Of a DNA stretch of 64,000 nucleotides, positions 59,923-64,000 are shown piece by piece (position 1 is the stretch's first letter; each line of letters opens with the position of its first letter). Under the pieces are notes generated by a model, which was not told the origin of the DNA, ran no database searches, and saw nothing but the letters and a program-made list of their open reading frames with translations. The position numbers were made by a program, and so were the translations under genes. This DNA is from Brevibacillus panacihumi (lineage in GTDB: Bacteria; Bacillota; Bacilli; Brevibacillales; Brevibacillaceae): positions 1 through 64,000 of the forward strand of contig NZ_RHHT01000056.1 in NCBI RefSeq assembly GCF_003710985.1. The letters are read 5' to 3'.

Positions 59923-61206
59923 TCACTCCTCCATTTTTTCCTGGTTGCACCAGGTCGCGATAAACACAGCCATGATTTGCGCAAACTTGACTAGCTGTTC
60001 CGGATCGATCGATTCGTCAACGGAATGTGCTTGGGACAGTTCTCCAGGGCCAAACAAGGCGGCAGGAATGCCTGCGTGGGCGAACCAGCCTGCATCCGTA
60101 ACGGATGGGGACATATCCACTGTGGGAGCATGTCCGAACTGTTGCTCGTAGGCTGCCTGCAGTACGGCGAGGGCAGGATGTTCCAAATCCAGCTCCAGAG
60201 ATGGGAAGATTTCGCCGCGCTCCTCAATCATGGAACGCCCTCCCCATCGAAAAGAAGGGGGATTCTCGCGGAGCCAGACATCAGCAGCAGCGGCCCGATT
60301 GACATGATCCTCAATCTCCTTGACGACCTCTTCATACGATTCGTTCGGGTAAAAGTGAACCGTAATCCACAAGGAGCAGCGGTCTGCGATAAAGGCAGCG
60401 TGACGGCCACCTTCAATCACTGCCGGATTAATGGTCGTAGTGCCGGGAGGAAAGCCAGGGTACGACTTCATGACCGCCCAATGCCGTTCCAAATCCTGCA
60501 ATGCCGCCAGGATCTTCGCCATTTTTTCAATGGCTGACGCGCCGTGAACGCGGCCTCCAGCATGGATCGTCCTTGCTCGCATGCCATCGTGCAGGGTCTC
60601 CGGGCTTTCGACCGTAATCCACCCGGTGATCACACCGCCCTGGCCTTGGATGTGCAGATCGCTCGAATCCACAACCACCGCATAGTCAGCCGTATAGCCC
60701 CTCTCGATGGCAACCAGCGTTCCTGCTTCTCCCGCTTCTTCGCCGATCACGGATTGGAAAATCAGATCGCCCTGCAGGCTTACACCGTACTCGCGCAGCA
60801 TTTTGATTGCAAACAGGCTGGCGGCGAGACCGCCCTTCATATCCGAGACCCCTCTTCCGTACAGGCGGCCATCCTCTCCACGAGTCAAGGAGAATGGCGG
60901 ATGTGTCCAGGCTGCATCATCCCCGACCTCCGCTACGTCGATGTGGCCGTTGACGATCAGACTCTTTGCTTTTTGCGGCGCTGTGCCGGTCAATCGCCCC
61001 ACGACGTTATCGTCCCCTGGATACACCGTCCAGCGATCCACTTCAAACCCCAGCTTCTGCAATTCTTCCGTCAGCACTTGTTGCGCGGCGTCGCTGTTTC
61101 GGGCTGGAGGGCTGACCGTCGGATGGGAGACCAGCGTCTGCAGCAGATCGAACATCTCATCCTGCCGCTGGGCGATGGCAGCCACCGCTTCACGCAATCG
61201 ATCCAT
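59923..61206 (-). CDS. ylmB: YlmB-like formylaminopyrimidine deformylase (M20/ArgE family)
   Basis: 427 residues, the length of Bacillus YlmB. M20 zinc peptidase fold: SLIVNGHIDVAEVGD (His/Asp ligands), GRGVSDMKGGLAAS, VIGEEAGEAGT (catalytic Glu pair), VVVDSSDL and SQAHSVDE near the end (last His). General annotation would be acetylornithine deacetylase; the position between thiG and tenA-thiZXY strongly argues for deformylation of FAMP, the step between uptake and TenA. Starts two bases after thiG. Confidence 0.85.
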   Translation of the reverse strand: MDRLREAVAAIAQRQDEMFDLLQTLVSHPTVSPPARNSDAAQQVLTEELQKLGFEVDRWTVYPGDDNVVGRLTGTAPQKAKSLIVNGHIDVAEVGDDAAWTHPPFSLTRGEDGRLYGRGVSDMKGGLAASLFAIKMLREYGVSLQGDLIFQSVIGEEAGEAGTLVAIERGYTADYAVVVDSSDLHIQGQGGVITGWITVESPETLHDGMRARTIHAGGRVHGASAIEKMAKILAALQDLERHWAVMKSYPGFPPGTTTINPAVIEGGRHAAFIADRCSLWITVHFYPNESYEEVVKEIEDHVNRAAAADVWLRENPPSFRWGGRSMIEERGEIFPSLELDLEHPALAVLQAAYEQQFGHAPTVDMSPSVTDAGWFAHAGIPAALFGPGELSQAHSVDESIDPEQLVKFAQIMAVFIATWCNQEKMEE

Positions 61207-61208
61207 CG

Positions 61209-61979
61209 CTATTCAATCATCCCTTCTGTCGGGCTGCTTGCGGAGGCGTAGCGCTTTTTCGGAATGCGGCCTGCCAAGAACCCTTTGCGGCCTGCTTCCA
61301 CGCCCAGCTTCATCGCTTCTGCCATCAGCACCGGGTCATCGGCCAATGCTACTGCCGTGTTGAGCAATACACCGTCCGCTCCCAGCTCCATGGCTTTGGC
61401 GCAATCTGCCGGAGAGCCGATGCCCGCATCCACGATGATGGGAACCTTTGCTTCCTCGATGATAAAACGCAGGTTGTTCTCATTGATGATGCCTTGACCT
61501 GAGCCGATCGGGGAGGCACCCGGCATAACGGCGTGGACGCCTACCTCCTGGAGACGTCTTGCCAGGATCGGATCGTCATTCGTATACGTAAGCACGGTAA
61601 ACCCTTCCTCGACCAGGATGCGCGATGCTTCCAGGGTTCCGATCGGATCAGGCAGCAAGGTTCGCTGGTCTCCGATGACCTCCACCTTGATCATGTCGCA
61701 CAATCCAGAAGCTTTCGCCAAACGCGCGATGCGTACAGCTTCCTCTGCGGTGTATGCCCCGGCCGTATTCGGCAAGAGTGTAAAGCGCTTCAGATCGAGT
61801 CTTTCCAGAAAATGAGGCTCATGCGGGTTTTCCAGATTCAGGCGGCGCACAGCAAAGGTGAGAATTTCCGCTCCGGATACCTCCACTGCCTTTCCTTGCG
61901 TATCCAGATCAGCAAACTTCCCGGTTCCCAAAAGCAAGCGGGAACGAAATTCGTATGCTCCAATTTTCAATACGTCCAT
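61209..61979 (-). CDS. thiG: Thiazole synthase
   Basis: 256 residues. [29 protein letters not shown], catalytic Lys in [53 protein letters not shown] and GLNTAV-like [11 protein letters not shown]. It builds the thiazole phosphate from DXP, ThiS thiocarboxylate and dehydroglycine. ATG at 61979 is nine bases after GGGGGAGG, inside the 3' end of thiS; an ATG three codons earlier overlaps the thiS stop as ATGA. Confidence 0.95.
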   Translation of the reverse strand: MDVLKIGAYEFRSRLLLGTGKFADLDTQGKAVEVSGAEILTFAVRRLNLENPHEPHFLERLDLKRFTLLPNTAGAYTAEEAVRIARLAKASGLCDMIKVEVIGDQRTLLPDPIGTLEASRILVEEGFTVLTYTNDDPILARRLQEVGVHAVMPGASPIGSGQGIINENNLRFIIEEAKVPIIVDAGIGSPADCAKAMELGADGVLLNTAVALADDPVLMAEAMKLGVEAGRKGFLAGRIPKKRYASASSPTEGMIE

Positions 61980-61984
61980 GTCTG

Positions 61985-62188
61985 TCATCCTCCCCCTACG
62001 AAGTGAACAATCTCGATGCGATCGCCATCTGCAATCGTCTGATTTTCATACAGCGAACGTTCAATGATCGTACCGTTCTGCTCGACTACCACGATCTTTT
62101 CCATTAATTGGTATGAATCGAGCAAATCACGGATCGTCCGCACTTGATCCGTCAGCGGGACCTGTTTTCCGTTTACAATGATCTGCAT
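61985..62188 (-). CDS. thiS: Sulfur carrier protein ThiS
   Basis: 67 residues, ubiquitin-like. [12 protein letters not shown] start, [34 protein letters not shown] with the C-terminal Gly-Gly that carries the thiocarboxylate. First gene of the operon and directly downstream of the TPP riboswitch expression platform. No thiF or thiO is found in the window. Confidence 0.93.
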   Translation of the reverse strand: MQIIVNGKQVPLTDQVRTIRDLLDSYQLMEKIVVVEQNGTIIERSLYENQTIADGDRIEIVHFVGGG

Positions 62189-62222
62189 AAAGCCCCCATC
62201 TCCTCCTTCTCCCGTACAACTG

Positions 62223-62271
62223 AAAAAAGCTTCCCCCGCCGCTGGGACCACCCAGTCATGCGAAAGAAGCT
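62223..62271 (-). terminator. Second terminator between TPP aptamer and thiS
   Basis: AGCTTC/GAAGCT outer arms with an inner CTGGG/CCCAG hairpin, then six T on the minus strand, 35 bases before thiS. Confidence 0.6.
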
Positions 62272-62295
62272 GTATATCCAAAATATCCGGACGAA

Positions 62296-62325
62296 TGAAA
62301 AAAACCATCCGCCGCCGGGATGGTT
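62296..62325 (-). terminator. First terminator after the TPP aptamer
   Basis: AACCATCC/GGATGGTT with a GC-rich loop and T7 on the minus strand. Likely the expression platform of the riboswitch. Confidence 0.8.
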
Positions 62326-62395
62326 GGATTCGATCCTCTATGCCATATGAAACAGATACGCTCAATTCAAGCGATCTCTTCCATCTAGCCGAAAT

Positions 62396-62496
62396 GATTT
62401 CGTCTACCTCTTCCTCCGCTGGCATGACCCAGGTCAGGTTCAACGGTCAGTAACGCATTCGTTACAATCTCAGCCGACTATGCTCGGCCCCCGTTT
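62396..62496 (-). ncRNA. TPP riboswitch (THI element)
   Basis: Minus strand ACGGGGGCC near 62494, CTGAGA (62473-62468), TTGAACCTGACCTGGGTCAT (62443-62424), then GCCAGCGGAGGAAG. These are the conserved pyrimidine- and pyrophosphate-binding parts of the THI box. It senses thiamine pyrophosphate and, through the terminators following it, controls the thiS-thiG-ylmB-tenA-thiZ-thiX-thiY operon. Confidence 0.93.
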
Positions 62497-62541
62497 GGTA
62501 AAGAACTATGCGGTTGTGTACTACGCCTATACCGTACCATG

Positions 62542-62925
62542 CTATTTGCTGTTTGTAAAGGCTTCCTTGTGGATGTTTTCCAGTTCAACGAGACAACGCT
62601 GCGCCCACGCTGACATTTTCTTCATTTTCTCCATCTCCCGTTCCAGTGCGATCCGGACGGACTCTTTGTAATCGGGGATGGCAGCATTGTAGCGAATCAC
62701 GGATTGTCCAGGAACATAAAACTTCTCCAGATAGGACAAGGCGGTACGCTGGTGAAACAGGGGAACATCTACCTCGTAGGAAGTATGCAGGTCTCCTTGG
62801 GTCGGGTATTTGGTGACAGCGAGAACCTTCACCAACAGCTTGCCATCATGGTTCTCCAACACCTCTGCTACATATTCGCCTGTTTTATAAGGCACGCGGA
62901 CAATATCACCCGTATTCCAGTTCAT
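62542..62925 (-). CDS. kapB: KapB homologue (kinase-associated protein B)
   Basis: 127 residues. VRVPYKTGEYVAEVLENHDG, LVKVLAVTKYPTQGDLHTSY, VPLFHQRTALSYLEKFYVPG, IPDYKESVRIALEREM are the KapB blocks. In Bacillus subtilis KapB is needed for the KinB route into the sporulation phosphorelay. No N-terminal lipobox is visible here, so it looks cytoplasmic. Ribosome site AAGGAGG. It lies upstream of the TPP riboswitch on the same strand; no clear terminator between. Confidence 0.87.
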   Translation of the reverse strand: MNWNTGDIVRVPYKTGEYVAEVLENHDGKLLVKVLAVTKYPTQGDLHTSYEVDVPLFHQRTALSYLEKFYVPGQSVIRYNAAIPDYKESVRIALEREMEKMKKMSAWAQRCLVELENIHKEAFTNSK

Positions 62926-62983
62926 ATTCTAGTCCTCCTTCTCATGTCTTGCCCGAAAGCATCCTGCCCAGACTGGCATTGTG

Positions 62984-64000
62984 CTATCGCATAAGCTCCT
63001 CCAGTTTTTGGCGGGCCAAGGCAAGCACTTCTTCCGCTGCAAGATTTGCCTGACCGCCACCTTGTGCGACCGCCGGGCTCCCGCCGCCTTTGCCATCGAT
63101 TGCTGGCAGTACCTCTTTCATCAGTTGATTCATGGCAACAGACACATTCTGACCGCGTGAAAAGACAAGCTGCCGCTTCTCTCCGGTCGTCGCCAACAAC
63201 GATATGACATCCGTGGCTTGCGCGTTCACCTGTTGGGCAAATTGTTGCAATTGCTGGATCGTCCTGTCGGCAAAGCCTTTTTGCAACAGACGATACCCCC
63301 CTACAGGAGTCGCTTCGGCCAGCGCTTGGCGAACCTCTTCTGCCAGCAGCAGCCGCTCTTTTTCTTGCAGAGCTTGCTTGAGTGCGTCACGCTCCGCCAG
63401 CAAGCGCTCCAGCTCTGTGCCGAGTTCGGCTTCATTGGTTCCCAACAGTCGGACTGCGTCGCTGATCCTGCGCTGTTTGACCGTATACTCGCGCATGGCG
63501 CGCCAGCCGCAGAGAAATTCCAGCCGTACGTTGCCGCGATGGCGTTCCCAACCCAGTATCTTGATCAGCCCCACTTCCCCGGTACGGGATGGATGCGTTC
63601 CGCCGCAGGGATTGTAATCAAAATCCGGAATCATCACCAGGCGGATGTCTTGCGTGACGGTAGGCGGCTTGTGAAGCGGCAATGCCTTCCATTCCTCCTC
63701 CTCGACAAAACGGGCGATGATCGGGTGATTTTCCAGCACAATCTGGTTGGCGCGATGCTCTACGTTTTCCCAGACGTCAGGGGTCAGTTCATCCAATCGA
63801 ACATCAATCGTGACACGCTCGCTTCCCAGATGGAAGGCTACGGTCTCGGCGCCAGCCACCTCGCGGAAGGAGGCAGATAAAATATGCTGCCCGGCGTGTT
63901 GCTGCATATGGTCAAATCGGCGCTCCCAATCAATCTGCCCGTTTACTTGTTCCCAAGATTCGGGGAGCTGCCCTTCCAGTCGGTGGCGAATCTCCCCATC
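62984..64000 (-). CDS. Alanyl-tRNA editing protein, AlaX-L type (partial)
   Basis: At least 338 residues; the 5' end lies beyond the right edge. Editing-site zinc motifs HAGQHILSA (HxxxH) and NPCGGTHPSRTGEVG (CxxxH) are intact. The C-terminal part has a coiled coil (ELERLLAERDALKQALQEKE) and a DHHA1 domain (VSVAMNQLMKEVLPAIDGKG, then GGGSPAVAQGGG). Such proteins hydrolyse Ser- or Gly-mischarged tRNA(Ala) in trans. The in-frame ATG at 63907 is internal: family sequence continues to the window edge (ESWEQVNGQIDWERRFDHMQ). Confidence 0.9.
   Translation of the reverse strand, partial: DGEIRHRLEGQLPESWEQVNGQIDWERRFDHMQQHAGQHILSASFREVAGAETVAFHLGSERVTIDVRLDELTPDVWENVEHRANQIVLENHPIIARFVEEEEWKALPLHKPPTVTQDIRLVMIPDFDYNPCGGTHPSRTGEVGLIKILGWERHRGNVRLEFLCGWRAMREYTVKQRRISDAVRLLGTNEAELGTELERLLAERDALKQALQEKERLLLAEEVRQALAEATPVGGYRLLQKGFADRTIQQLQQFAQQVNAQATDVISLLATTGEKRQLVFSRGQNVSVAMNQLMKEVLPAIDGKGGGSPAVAQGGGQANLAAEEVLALARQKLEELMR

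Noticed and set aside
1-64000. tRNA, rRNA, CRISPR arrays or prophage genes
   Set aside because: No rRNA-like blocks, no tRNA cloverleaf with a GTTCGA-type arm, no regularly spaced direct repeats and no phage structural or integrase genes seen by eye.

Overview
The window looks like chromosome from a spore-forming Bacillota of the Brevibacillus/Paenibacillaceae kind. This is inferred, with no search behind it: it carries an alpha/beta-type small acid-soluble spore protein, a KapB homologue, a YheC/YheD ATP-grasp protein, a YkvI-type carrier, strong AGGAGG ribosome sites, frequent GTG/TTG starts and moderate GC. I saw no rRNA, tRNA, CRISPR array, intact insertion sequence or prophage.

Layout. 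1-2800 is a degraded zone: a transporter fragment fused to a truncated aldo/keto reductase, a small gene, and a remnant of a response regulator. 2.8-8.7 kb holds a UvrA-like ABC ATPase, a two-component system and two small membrane proteins whose upstream regions share a near-identical 20-bp element. 8.7-16.3 kb holds deoD, two overlapping glycosyltransferase-like genes, a DacF-type carboxypeptidase, a small alarmone synthetase, an M23 peptidase, a SASP gene and a 5'-3' exonuclease. 16.3-25.9 kb holds a Nudix/MFS pair, a RavA/ViaA-like pair, two permeases, a TetR/SDR divergent pair and a DUF488 gene. 25.9-30.6 kb is a complete branched-chain amino-acid ABC operon (livJ-H-M-G-F). 30.7-36.8 kb holds several regulator/target modules: Rrf2/YwnB, TrmB/EamA and SRPBCC/ArsR, each with visible operators. 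36.9-40.6 kb is a manganese-type ABC operon with MntR-like boxes.

40.7-46.8 kb holds a DedA-like protein, a globin-coupled GGDEF-EAL gene broken by one extra G in a G7 tract, a cold-shock gene with a long leader hairpin, a rhodanese, and a CAP-domain secreted protein behind a ydaO-type c-di-AMP riboswitch. 46.9-56.5 kb holds an aminotransferase, two membrane proteins of the acyltransferase and DUF418 kind, YheC/D, panD, a duplicated DacB whose second half has lost its catalytic serine, and small unknowns. 56.6-62.5 kb is a TPP-riboswitch-controlled thiamine operon (thiS, thiG, a YlmB-like deformylase, tenA, thiZ, thiX, thiY) combining thiazole synthesis with pyrimidine salvage. kapB and a partial AlaX-type tRNA-editing gene close the window.

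The best candidates for something unusual are: the duplicated and half-decayed sensor/membrane-protein module with its shared element; the G7 frameshift in the oxygen-sensor cyclic-di-GMP gene; the DacB pseudo-enzyme half; the abutting Rrf2 operators; and the yheC/D gene that has no ordinary start codon. I did not find a convincing entirely new system.
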